64,000 nt of DNA from Spirometra erinaceieuropaei (Eukaryota; Platyhelminthes; Cestoda; Diphyllobothriidea; Diphyllobothriidae). Every line of letters begins with the position of its first letter. Position 1 is the first letter of the stretch. The translations under genes were made by a program, and so were the position numbers. The stretch covers positions 1 to 64,000 of the forward strand of contig CACRXP010001006.1 in NCBI GenBank assembly GCA_902702965.1. Reading direction: 5' to 3'. The notes under the pieces are model-generated. The model saw only the letters and a program-made list of their open reading frames with translations. It made no database searches and was not told the origin of the DNA. This document shows positions 53,861 to 64,000 of the stretch, one piece after another.

Positions 53861-55175
53861 CACTGAAACTCAGAAGACCGTGGCTTCTAACTCGCACTAG
53901 CCATCTCTGGACTGTTAACCAAACTCGATTATTGAAACCGCAAAAAAATATTAAGGAAACTCAACTGCCACCGGCGATAGTATTCAGCTTTTTTGATTCT
54001 CCTCTATTCATGATTCCTAGAGTAGGCTTATATAGTGAAAAAATAACCTTCATCAGCACTTTTGTAGACACCCAACTACGCGTAATGTAAGTAAATGCGA
54101 TAGCCTGCAGCCCGATACAAAGAAACCGGACTTATTATGAAAATCGTCTAGCAGCCTAAGAGTATTCTAACAGTATTAACAGGCAAGAGGGGAATTACAA
54201 ACCCATGATAATGCTGCAGAAGAGGATGAAACCACTAGACAGATCAAGGGTAAATTACCTTTAAACTGGTTGAGCACTATTCAGGACACATAATGCGGAC
54301 AAAGGAAGGCATACGTCCACTCCACACCGAGAACACCTACTCAGGCTAAAAATGTACCAATCATTTTAATGAAAGGCTAAAAAACCGCCCATCTGAATAA
54401 GATTATAGCGTCCGGACCGTAATTTCGACATACACATCATAACATTATCGCTAAGCTATACCCAACTCTCCCTTTCTTAATTAATAGGGCCAAAGATAGG
54501 AAAGAATCGCTAATTTTTCTCTCTGAAACGACTCCCACGATCATTCCTAAAAAAGCATAAACATGCGACTATTAATTAACATGGCTTCTCCGAGGGGGAG
54601 GGGAGAGGGCGAACCAGGATCATACAACCTGTGATTGCACTTCTGATTCCTAATAGAAGCCTACGCAAGCAGGAGGATATTAAGGTTATTTAACTTAATT
54701 CGTGTGCGGTCTTCAACACAAGCAAACGCAGACCGCTCGTGGGACAGATTCAGTAACACAGTATAGATAACAACATTGATAGTTAGATTAGTAGTTTTCA
54801 CTGAAATAAGTTTTCTCTTTTTCCTGTTATAAATGCAAAACAGCCACATCACCACTCTAACCCACGGGCGACAAAGACCTATTCTAGTATCGCTGCAAGC
54901 CACGCAAATGTTAATACGATGTCTCACAATGTTATTAGCAAGTGCCAGTCTTCGGAACTATATGCAAGCCCTGGACTAAACAAGGAACCTGGTTTCTATC
55001 CAACAAGACTCGACTTGTGCCAACGGCTAGACCTACATATCAATGAGATTTTATGAAAAGCACACACAGATAGAGACGCATTGTGAGCATTCCCGAATAG
55101 AGTTTTGAGTCGCGGTAACCCAACGAACAACGCAACAACAGGTGATATCGAAAAAATACTGCCGGACTGAGACGA
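53861..55175. other. No gene recognised
   Basis: AT-rich; frames up to 88 codons, none recognisable. Confidence 0.4.
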
Positions 55176-56180
55176 AGGCGCAGAAATGGGTCTTCCCGAC
55201 TCCTGGAGGTTAACCACTTATCCTCAGAACTCCAGCACGGCTTCAGAGAGAACCAGTCTTGTCCGTCCAGTTTATTGCTCTTGACCGAGCGGTGGACGAC
55301 AATCGTGGGGTGACGTCATCTACATTGATTTCAAGAAGGCGTTCGTCAGCGTCCTACACAAACATCTAATCTACCAATTATCCCAAATTGTAACAAGGGA
55401 AAGCTGCTGATATGGGTCGCACATTTTCTTACAGGAAGACCGCAAACCGCGTGCGTTAATGCCTCCAAGTAAACCCCTACCCCCGTTCTAAATGTTCACT
55501 CAGGGTTCAGTCTTAGCACCGTGGTTCTTCCTTCTCTAATTCAATGAATTTTTCGACAACCTGGGTTGCAACACCGTCATGTTTGCTGACAATGTTAAAC
55601 TTTGGAGAGCCATCAGGTCTGGTACAAACAGATGCACACTACAAGAAAGTCTCAACAGATGCAGCAGCCAGTCCGCTCGTGGGCTCTTGAATTTTAACCC
55701 TGATAAGTGTGTGTTCCAAAGAATCCGTAAAAGAATAACCGGTGGGGAGATGATTCCATCCGATACCTCCATGGCGGGAAGTCCCTTTAAATTGCTGACG
55801 GACAGAAAAACCTCGTCGTCTAATAACCTCCTTTGTTTAAACCACCGTGGGTTAGACGCGCGACACAAGTGTAAATTGCGCCGAGACGAGGATTTGTGCA
55901 GGTTGGTGAGAAACTGCTCGGAAAAACCCACAGGCTATTCGCCCAGTCTCACCTGAAGTGTGCCGTCCAGGCCCGGAATTCGTGGTTTAATAGGGATCTT
56001 CAGCGGCAGGAAGGAGTGGGGGCGGGGGCCATGAAGGCGGTCAAGAATCTTGGGCATTCGCCTTACGAAGCGAGACTGGCTGAACTTAATTTATTCCCTC
56101 TCAATTGCGGGCAATTGCGTGGTGACGTCGTTCAAACCTAGCCGACTGGATCAGACCGCAGTTCGTAGCCTGCGATGGGC
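55176..56180 (+). pseudogene. CR1-like retrotransposon, central and C-terminal remnant
   Basis: Scattered across frames: LSSELQHGFRENQSCPSS, then YIDFKKAF near 55320, GCNTVMFADNVKLWRAI near 55570 (the catalytic FADD has become FADN), HLKCAVQA near 55960, ARLAELNLFPLNC near 56075 and RGDVVQT. It runs parallel to the RT at 18.1-19.1 kb. Many shifts and stops. Confidence 0.7.
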
Positions 56181-56439
56181 AAGCCAACCGATAGGTCCCT
56201 ATCTGACGGTACCAGTGGTAAAGGGGGATTTATGGGCGGGGTAAATGGATAGCGGTGTAGAAGGATAAAATTAAATAAAGCAAAAGGTAATGTTTGCAAG
56301 AGTAAGTAGTGAAATTTTTAAAGGCGAAATAACAGGGAAATTTCAAGGAGAAGGCCGTCATAAGCAGCGCGGCCTGCGGAAGGTCCCTGCGGTGGAAAGA
56401 GACGTAACTAGCTGACAACACTGCCTTAGTAACCAATAG

Positions 56440-57720
56440 GAGGTATGTACCGAAAGCCAAGGTCATTCCGCAAAAGGTGTCCGAGAAAATTCGACGCGTG
56501 ATGATGAGTAATCGGGAAATGTCAGTGAAAACAAATCAACGGACAGCGAAATCCAAGAACAGTAAGTGTAAACGTGGATTACGTAAGAGGCACGTGAGCA
56601 AGCCGCAGTGGGTACACTGTGACGATGCGTTTGCACACAGCAGTCATTATTTTGCTGATTAATCGTCATGCAGTTGCCGCTTGTAGAATGCAGACAGCAA
56701 GGAAGGCACAAAAGGCTGCTCCGCAAGTTAATAAACCGTCAGAACTCGTACATATCCTTGATACGATCCGGTCGCCAAACCCTGGTGCAATATCTGCAAA
56801 CGAAAGGAGTGTTCGCTTCGTAAGTTAGGTGTTAATGCCGAAAAGCCATGCGAATGCGAATATTTCGTCAACATACGGACGGGTTTGCCTTCAGGTAGTC
56901 AAAAATAGTATTATGATGCAGTGTAAAGGTGTAACAAATGTGGAACCGAACGGGCACTCAGAGCGGCCTCAGTGTTTGAAGGAAGTCACCTGACTTTACC
57001 GAAGGCAGTGAGAACGGCCCATGCTTTTTTGGAGGGTATTGGTGTAAAAAGGTGTGCAGCGTTGGTGGGCATAAATGTAAATGCATCTGTCGAGTGGTAT
57101 GACATCTGGTGGGATGTCAGTACCAAAACCCTCCTCAAGGAGGTTAAACCATTAGGTGGACCTGAAGTGGAAGTTTAAGTCGATGAGACTATGATAGCAA
57201 GAAGAAAATACAAAGTTGGACGAATGAGGAAGCAGCATTGGATTTTGGGGTAAGAATTTCTAATTAGATGGCAAGTTTTAGGCAAGTACGATACAAACAA
57301 AAGGAAGGCGATCTTCGAGCAAGTAAACGATCGAAGCTGGACTTCCCTAAAAGCCGTTATAAAGAAGTGGGTGGCTCCTGGAAGTCTTATAGTGACAGAC
57401 CAATGGAAAGCATATGACCGTCTATGTGAAGAAGGATGTGGTCACATAACGGTCAATCATTCAACCATTTTTGTCGATCCCACCACGAAAAAGAATACGA
57501 ACGCTAAAGAAGCCTGTTGGAGTAGGTTGAAGAAAAAAATGCGCGAACAAGGACCCCTCAAGGGTCGGAAGGTATGGGCGCACGTCGATGAACCGTCTGT
57601 AGTACGGAGTGAAGGCAAGTAACTTGCGGGAGGCGTGGGAAACATTCCTGTCCCATATTGCGCAAGCACATTCGGTCACGGAAAGCGGCAACGTAACCGA
57701 AAAGTACAGCAGTTGACAGT
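56440..57720 (+). pseudogene. Merlin (IS1016/ISXO2-like) transposase, decayed
   Basis: Segments across frames: a CKG...QCLKE zinc-ribbon-like piece near 56918-56985, FEGSHLTLPKAVRTAHAF (56975 on), and VDETMIARRKYKVGRMRKQH (first Asp; 57179 on). KYDTNKRKAIFEQV and PGSLIVTDQWKAYDRL (second Asp) follow, then TVNHSTIFVDP and NAKEACWSRLKK (Glu). These are the diagnostic blocks of the DDE_Tnp_IS1595/Merlin family. A TAA precedes the first Asp block and a frame change follows HWILG. Terminal repeats were not identified, so the element limits are approximate. Confidence 0.8.
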
Positions 57721-58639
57721 AACGTAAGCAAGAAAATGTAAACGATGTCCTACACATAGGTCAATATGAACGCACGTACGAATCAAACACGTTGATGACA
57801 ACCTATCAGCAAGACCAAGGAACTGTAGCCAGTGAAAACCAATGCAACCGAAGAAGTTTATATTATGTTAAAACTTTTTACTGCAATAGGGAAATCTTTT
57901 TTCAGCCTCTCACTGTTTCTCCCCTTTGTTCCCCCCCCCCCCTTTGTCTCGGGCGAAATGTACCAACCAGGAATGAAAGGCAGTATTCGCTGGGAATGAA
58001 GAGAAACCGATCTGGTCCCTCACTGCAGTCGTTGTCCAATTAGGATGCTAGCCCTAAGTACGCAGGCCCTCAGGCCGTGTAGTGGTGGAGGTGACGCTAA
58101 AAGCTGACCATAGGGGTCGCCGCATATCCGCCAACCCGCGGAACGCCGATGCATGCGAAGTCAGCCTAGTAGCTGCCGTAGGAAGTCTTTAACGCAGAAC
58201 CCGACCGTAAACGCAAACGGAAAGCAACTTAAGAAGACCACAAAGGAGGCCAGCGGCCTGGTTTGACGCCTATACCGGTAAAACTGAAAGGCAAATGCAC
58301 CCCCGATCTTGGGGAGCCGCCAGTGGTGGGGGAGGGTGACGTAGTGTGCGAGGCAGCAGACGAAGAATGATACCAAGGGGACCAGCACAAATACTAAACC
58401 GCAGTCGTAAGTATAAAGAGAAGGTCTACTGACCGTGCAGGCCTGCACCGATCCAGGGCGCCCAACGCCTACGCACCTAGCCAACCCACGCGTAAACCAC
58501 GCAAAATACGGTGTGGGAGGTCGCAGTGGAAGCTGAAAACCGCGTCTGCAATAGAGGCCATTCCTTTTTTTTCTGGAACGACTACAACCGTGATAGATTC
58601 CGACGACAGCTAGCTAAAGTAAGTAGTCAAAGCTGGAGA
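57721..58639. other. No gene recognised
   Basis: Includes a run of about twelve C near 57932-57943. A 107-codon minus frame (58161-58484) is hydrophobic and Cys-rich but not recognisable. Confidence 0.3.
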
Positions 58640-58935
58640 ACCCAGCTGTAGTACTGTGGCAAACCGGCTAAACGGCTGGATGAGCGGAAATGGAAACATG
58701 AGCAAGGGCATGAAGGACCTTGCAGCATAACCGCCCCTCCGTCGTCCAAGTGTAAGCTGTAAGTAATTGCGGGGTGTATGGCAATGGTAAGACAACAACA
58801 GACAAGGTTCCCGATAGCCAGGTCAAATGCGTTACACCCCCGACTGACCGATACGAGTGAACTATGTAACTTGACTTTAACACGTCTACTGATAGGAAGT
58901 AAGCACGTCATCAATGTTGACTCATAATCCCAGGC
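58640..58935 (-). repeat. Dispersed repeat R3, longest copy
   Basis: The reverse of the 10451-10665 family: ATCAATGTTGACTCATAATC at its end, AGGTCAAATGCGTTACACCC and GGTAAGACAACAACAGACAAG in the middle. It extends about 80 bp further than the other copies. Confidence 0.65.
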
Positions 58936-59049
58936 TGCGAACTGCGATCTCACCAAACAGTTAAATGCATACTAGACACTCATTTGCTGAGAAACCCCTA
59001 TGCATATAATCAAGTTTGTGCTAGTGACGGCAGTTTGTGCCTGGTTTAC

Positions 59050-59400
59050 ACATATTGTTTTGCCGATACAAGCGAAGGTGCGAGTTCCAGGAACTAGTTA
59101 ATCAGACGAAGAAGCGATCGCTGGAACAAGGGCTTTATTGGCCTGACGTTTCGGGCTCTCACTTCAGCTCATCATCAGAGACAGTGGCAGAAAATGGTGA
59201 CTCGTGCACCGGAAGTTGCGGTATTTATAGAATGCAGTCACTATGTTACCGCATGCCTATAGCTATTAACCGCGCTCAACTTCATCAAGAATTGTTGCCC
59301 GCTGCTGCGCTAACTGCTTGATGGCCGGCATGCAAGTTGTTAATTGCCGAAATGTCATCACCCGTGTTGGATGCTGGCGTGAGGATTGATCGGCCATCTG
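59050..59400 (-). repeat. PLE terminal repeat, minus strand
   Basis: The reverse of the 3550-3850 and 10880-11130 sequences, with GGCTTTATTGGCC, the hammerhead at 59141-59182, TATTTATAGAATGCAG and GTTAATTGCCGAAAT. It is the longest of the terminal-repeat copies in the window. Confidence 0.6.
59141..59182 (-). ncRNA. Hammerhead ribozyme motif of a PLE
   Basis: On the minus strand: GTCT, CTGATGA (reverse of 59172-59178), stem II of 19 nt closed by imperfect GAGC/GCCC-type pairing, GAAAC (reverse of 59148-59152), GTC, AGGC. Stem I GTCT/AGGC pairs with one G-U. The core is intact. Confidence 0.62.
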
Positions 59401-60769
59401 GCTGTTAAATAAATTACTGCAAGATTAATTTTATTGATATTTTTGGATAGGAATAGGAGGCTCAGGGGCGAGAACCTCATTTCCTTAGAAAAATGACTGA
59501 AAGGGTCTTTTCAAACCCTCGTTGAAACAAACCCCGTTTCCCGTACACATTTTCGGCCGCAACTCAAATACATTCCACGAGCGTTGCCCTCGTACCTGCT
59601 TTGTCGCAGTAAAGCCATATAAAATAAACCGCGCAGGCGAACAAATGCACTGCGCCTCAATAAATACCTCGTGATAAGGCAAAGTTTGCTTCGGACGGAA
59701 GTGGGGAGAGTAGTGATATGGAAGGAGGCTCAGGAGGAAAAAAATGCTAAAACAGACCAGGAGTTGCGGGATCAGACCACACACGCCACAAAAGAAACCG
59801 GTAATGCCCGAGACCTAGTCAGTTATCGTACCTCGTGACGCCGTTTGGGATTGGTTCGTGGGTCTCTAGAAAAGGTAAGATCAAGTTGAACCGCTTAGAA
59901 TGAAATAAAGAAGAGGTTAGATCCACAGCGAATGTTCATTACAAAAACGTTGTGCACGTTCCTTCGTTTCAGAACCTGCCAACGTAAAGCACCTGGAAAC
60001 TCCCAACTTCCCCACCCTTGCCCGGGTAAGGCTGCATGCAGAACCAATCGCAAATTACACAATAATACATGGGACAAACCACTACAGAGAATCTGTATTT
60101 TTAACTCAGTTACTTTTACTCAAACTATTTATGGCTAAAAACTTCTGCCCTTGAGCACCCCTCTTTTTATCTGAAAAAGCAATAAAATCGATTTTACAAC
60201 AGTGGTCCTGGAAAGTGCAAAGCCATCGACATCTGTGCACCAGGACCAACTGTGCCCCACACACAAATTCTTCATATTCGTGAACGTTCATATAAGACGC
60301 CAAGGACAAATGTGCACTCTTGAGCAAGGGGAGGGTTGCCAAATCATGGTAAAGGAAATAATCACTGCAGCCTCGTCAGCAGAAATCGAAAATTGCCTCA
60401 ATTCCATGTGTAAGGGGAGAGAGGCGGGGAATGAGAGACCCGTCAATCATGGTCTGCATATTTTTGGTTGCACCCTCTCTCTCTCTCTCTGTCTCTTTGT
60501 CTCTTTGTCCAGGTATCTCTTCATTTGACTGGTTCGGATCAGCAGCGTTCTATTTTTTGCATCGTCTTGGTGCGACTTTTGATTATTCCGCTCTCTAACG
60601 AAGGGTTTTCGTTGAGATATACATTTTAAACTATAATTTGATGGTAATTTATATCGTCTGCGTGCTCTCTGTTTTCTCTTACTATTTTAGTTTGCGAACT
60701 CAAACAACTTCGTTTCATTTTGTTGCCTAACTTTAACCCACTTTCTCAGCCTAGGCTAAATTTTCCCTA
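59401..60769. other. No gene recognised
   Basis: Contains 99- and 108-codon frames without a recognisable domain and the TC-rich simple repeat at about 60473-60510. Confidence 0.35.
60473..60510 (+). repeat. TC-rich microsatellite
   Basis: Eight or more CT repeats followed by CTGTCTCTTTGTCTCTTTG. Confidence 0.7.
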
Positions 60770-63540
60770 GCAAGGCCCTGAAATTATACCCTTCAAGCTC
60801 CTTTATGGGTTACTTTTCGGCGTTCGTGAACCCGAAGATTCGAAATTACGATCGAAAAACAGACATATTGAACATTTATAAATCTATGCAGAGCATGTTA
60901 TCAAGACTCGACAGGCTGGGAATTCAACTTTTTGATCTATCTCTAAGTGTCATCTCACTGACAGAAACCTGACTAGCCCCACACGTGGACAGCCGTGAGT
61001 TAACTATGCCCAAATACTATCTGTTTAGAAGAGATAGGCCAGGAAGTCAGGGAGTATACTTAATCACGTGCGTAAAACATGGGCTTATAGTTCCAAACAA
61101 GACAGATAAATTTGTGTGTACTTCGGAGTTCACCAAGCCTCGGAGTCCTGACAGCCTAGCGACCGCCGATGAATTATCGCACCGCTGATGCCCATCTGCT
61201 AGTGGACCTAGGAAAATTCGTTATTCGGCCAGACTTCTAACTTATGGGAGACTTCAGTGCAGCAGTTATTGAGTGGGTTTTAGTTTACGCATCCAGCCCA
61301 GGCCAAGCTTTTGACCGACATTTACAGGACATGACGGCTAAGTAACTCCTCCCAGCACGCCTTGTTTCTGACAATGACGCGTTGAGGGCGACAGTATAAC
61401 CGTCACGATCTGGCACTAACAAAGTCGCTAGACAGCAATGGCGAGGTGCAATTAGGTCAAAACGACTAATTCGTGCCGTTTTGGCATTATTCTATCTCTT
61501 CTGTAGCCGAAGAAACCACGAGAGTTAAAAGAAATGTCTGGTGCGGCGAACTGGTCAAATGCAATCTAAAACGAACAGCATAACCTGGGACCCGTTTATT
61601 CGGTAACGTAATTGAGGACTAGATCAGTGATTTATTACGCATTCTTCGTAGAAACCACTGACCGCTTTCCCTAAAGCTTTAAAAAAGAAGTGAGTAAAAA
61701 AGAATCTTGTGGAGAAAATTTCTCTCAGATAGAATCTCTGTGTCGATAAATGCACAGCAGGCACTGATGATTAATCCCCAGGACACGGCAGGTTTTCGAG
61801 AAAGACCTACTGTGCCCAACGCTTGAGAATCCGAAACTATTCTATGGTTGCATAAGAAGGAGCAAACAAAACGGAAACTCGAAACCCCTACTAAAAGCTA
61901 GTAAAGACCTAAAGGTTAGTAAGGATTGAGCAAAGAAAGAGCGAATTTTGTAATTTTTAGTCTATGTTTACGAGGGAAGGCAAATTTATCCCTCCCGATT
62001 GGGACTCTGAGGAAGGCCCTACTATTGAGACTTTTTCTTTGGCTTAAACATCTATGGAGCTGAAATTACGGTTTGTTAAGAACTGCTGACGCTGAATTAT
62101 TAAATCAACTGGGCCGGACGACATACCGTCCAAATTACTGAAGGATCTCGCTGATTAATTATCCAGACGGCTGTCTACGCCTCTCAATGCCTCGTTCGAA
62201 GCAGACTATAAACCCAACGACTGGAAATTTACACATGTTATACGACTGCATAAGGGAGGTAGCAAGGCTTCAGAGAACAGCTGCAGAACAGCCAGACTCA
62301 CCTCAGTCTGCTGCGAAATTATGGAAAAAAATAAAAAACCGAGAACTAATAGGCTTCGTAGTGCAGCGCAATGTGCTATCCTACACTCAATATTGACTTC
62401 ATGGAGGCACACTACGCGTAAAAAGCTCGCTATACTGTTTAGAACGCTGGAATCGGGCACTTGATGGAGCGAATGCAGTGAATGCAGTATATATCTACTT
62501 TATGCAGGCATTTGATACTGTACCACATCGGCGATTCCTGTACGAACTCAGCCAAACAGGCATCATGAGTAACTTCCTAAGGTGGATTCAAGGCACTTTT
62601 ATAGGCCACACTTAAAATGTTCATTTCGGTTACAGACATTTGCGAAGGCAGCGGGTGAAAGAGGTGTTCCTAAAGGCTATGCTCTTGGTTCTACCATGTT
62701 CATTATATATGTAAAAAACTGTGTCAGTGATATGGATTGTGATGCCACTATGTTCGCTTTACGTTACGTCGTCCGAACTGAATTTGGCGAGGAGGGTTTT
62801 AAGGCAAGTTCGAGCAGGCTCAAGAAATCATTCCGGAACTGCCTTTTGCCGTCTAACGTACTAAGTGCAACATTCTACGAGTAGGTGAAGCCCGATCTCC
62901 GAGCCATGGGGTTCACCGCCTAATTAGCACACCATTACATGAGTTAGACAACCGTAAGAGCGTGCGTGTGTAGGTCACTGTTTCACTTAAACAGTCGCTG
63001 CACTGCTCAAAGGAAGTCAAGTCTGTGATGTCAGCTCTGTACATTGCTAAGCGGACTTTCTCTACGTTCGATTAAGACTGTTTCGCGAACGTCTTTTGAA
63101 CGCTTGCACATCCACAATTTGAGTTCTCTATTCAAGCGTGGAAACCCTGGACCGCTAAAGACCTCAGTCTCCTCGACAATATTCAAAGGTGAGCAACCAA
63201 TTTCACTAACGGACAGGGCTCATTAACTTATGAAAAACGATTTTCTAATCTCAATCTCCTTCTTCTGAGTTAAAGACAGCTAAGAGGCGAACTGATGCAA
63301 ACATCCCCTAGCAAGCACCGTCGGGACTGCTGTCTTTAACCTGGAGACTTCTTTGAATTAGCAACAAACTGAAGTTCTTTTTCAACAGAGTGAATAAAGC
63401 TTGGAATCCTCGGCCTGCAGATTTCGCATGTTCACATATATCGAGGATTCTGACCGGACGATGAGTCAGTATGCCATTGCGCATCATCATGATACCCGAA
63501 TAATATCGTCCTGACGTCCGTGTTGTCAATGTTTAGTAAC
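60770..63540 (+). mobile_element. CR1-like retrotransposon, near full length but heavily decayed
   Basis: The endonuclease start is visible (LSVISLTET, then PKYYLFRRDRPGSQGVYLI, LLMGDFSA near 61235). A GPDDIPSKLLKDLAD block appears near 62110, YFMQAFDTVPHRRFLYEL near 62500, then RGVPKGYALGSTMF and CDATMFA near 62680-62760 (the RT catalytic box is lost). CR1-type C-terminal blocks follow (FEFSIQAWKPWTAKD near 63120, RGELMQT, FFFNRVNKAWNPRP). The order is collinear with 17045-19115 and adds the endonuclease N-terminus that is missing there. Dozens of frameshifts and stops. Confidence 0.75.
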
Positions 63541-63676
63541 GTTTGTTCTTTTCTTTATCTGATTTTCCCAGGCTGATTGTAAGCGGATGCAGACATTCGC
63601 TTTAAAGCTTACAGATAATTGAATTCGTACTACTTTTTCTCTAACACAAGTATCTATGTGCTGAACATTGTACTAC

Positions 63677-63985
63677 TCACTTAGTAGTGTCAGTGTTTCT
63701 AACACTTAGAATAACTGGTTTATCTGTACAGTTTCGATAATCTTTCTGCAGCCGCTTGATATTTTCGTTTACAACTTTATGATAATCATCCTTCCTTGCA
63801 CCAAATACTGAATCTAAATGCGCAAAACCAACAGTTCTCTCGAATAATCTGATGTGAACCGCTCGGATGTGATCATTTTCTTTTAAACACCATATTTGGT
63901 TCGCGATCTTACGAAGTTTTTCATTTACACATAGAGCGTGGGCGGTTTTCCGCCCTTGCCGTAAGTACCAAAAGCTCTTCTTCAT
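63677..63985 (-). other. Unassigned open frame reaching the right edge
   Basis: 102 codons from an ATG at 63985, with the frame still open upstream to the window end, so the start may lie outside. The composition is soluble and balanced (LCVNEKLRKIANQIWCLKEN, then HLDSVFGARKDDYHKVVNE), unlike the AT-driven frames elsewhere. No domain recognised. It could be the last exon of a minus-strand gene or the N-terminal part of a retroelement ORF. Confidence 0.35.
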
Positions 63986-64000
63986 CCTATCACAGACACA

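Noticed and set aside
57248..57279. A 32-nt GT...AG interval in the Merlin transposase as an intron
   Set aside because: Splicing it does not restore the frame between HWILG and the KYDTNKRK block, so a simple indel or stop is as likely.
1..64000. CRISPR arrays, bacterial operons or phage genes
   Set aside because: The intron-exon structure, eukaryotic transposons and lack of spaced short direct repeats exclude them.

Overview
This is eukaryotic DNA with very low gene density. It holds one spliced protein-coding gene in a dense field of transposable-element remains. The element repertoire points to a parasitic flatworm, most likely a cestode with a large, repeat-rich genome such as a diphyllobothriid. 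It includes CR1-like and RTE-like non-LTR retrotransposons, Penelope-like elements (PLEs) carrying hammerhead-ribozyme motifs, a tRNA-related short repeat with its own hammerhead that resembles the schistosome Sm-alpha satellite, Tc1/mariner and mariner transposons with kilobase-long palindromic MITEs, and a Merlin element. The taxonomic call is inference; no host gene here is species-diagnostic.

Layout. 0-4 kb: PLE long-terminal pieces with hammerheads, a palindromic M3 element with a nested hammerhead SINE, and a PLE GIY-YIG endonuclease remnant. 4-7 kb: two decayed mariner copies and a CR1 tail. 7.5-8.5 kb: a complete palindromic MITE. 8.9-12.4 kb: a decayed RTE element on the minus strand, interrupted by a PLE terminal piece, a hammerhead SINE and another repeat. 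13-17 kb: M3 and SINE copies and a duplicated segment. 17-19.1 kb: the best-preserved CR1 reverse transcriptase. 19-25 kb: MITEs, SINEs and a perfect 146-bp inverted repeat flanked by a 12-bp direct repeat. 27-38 kb: tandem tRNA-like SINEs, a full-length Tc1-like element (DD34E, 26-bp terminal repeats, TA duplication, probable 43-nt intron) and many MITEs. 38.5-40.2 kb: two PLE copies in inverted orientation. 40.77-47.4 kb (+): the host gene, a copper amine oxidase homologue in at least four exons. 48-54 kb: MITEs and SINEs, one with an intact 14-bp target duplication. 55-64 kb: decayed CR1 copies, a Merlin transposase, a PLE terminal piece, and an unassigned ORF running into the right edge.

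The main results follow. (1) The amine oxidase homologue keeps the fold and splice structure but has lost the cofactor tyrosine, the catalytic aspartate and two of three copper histidines, so it is probably a pseudoenzyme. (2) Four copies of a roughly 170-310 bp tRNA-related repeat keep a complete hammerhead core with a self-complementary stem III. (3) A Tc1-like element shares its terminal signature with the palindromic MITEs and is a plausible relative of their mobilising source. All coordinates were read by eye; identities were not computed.
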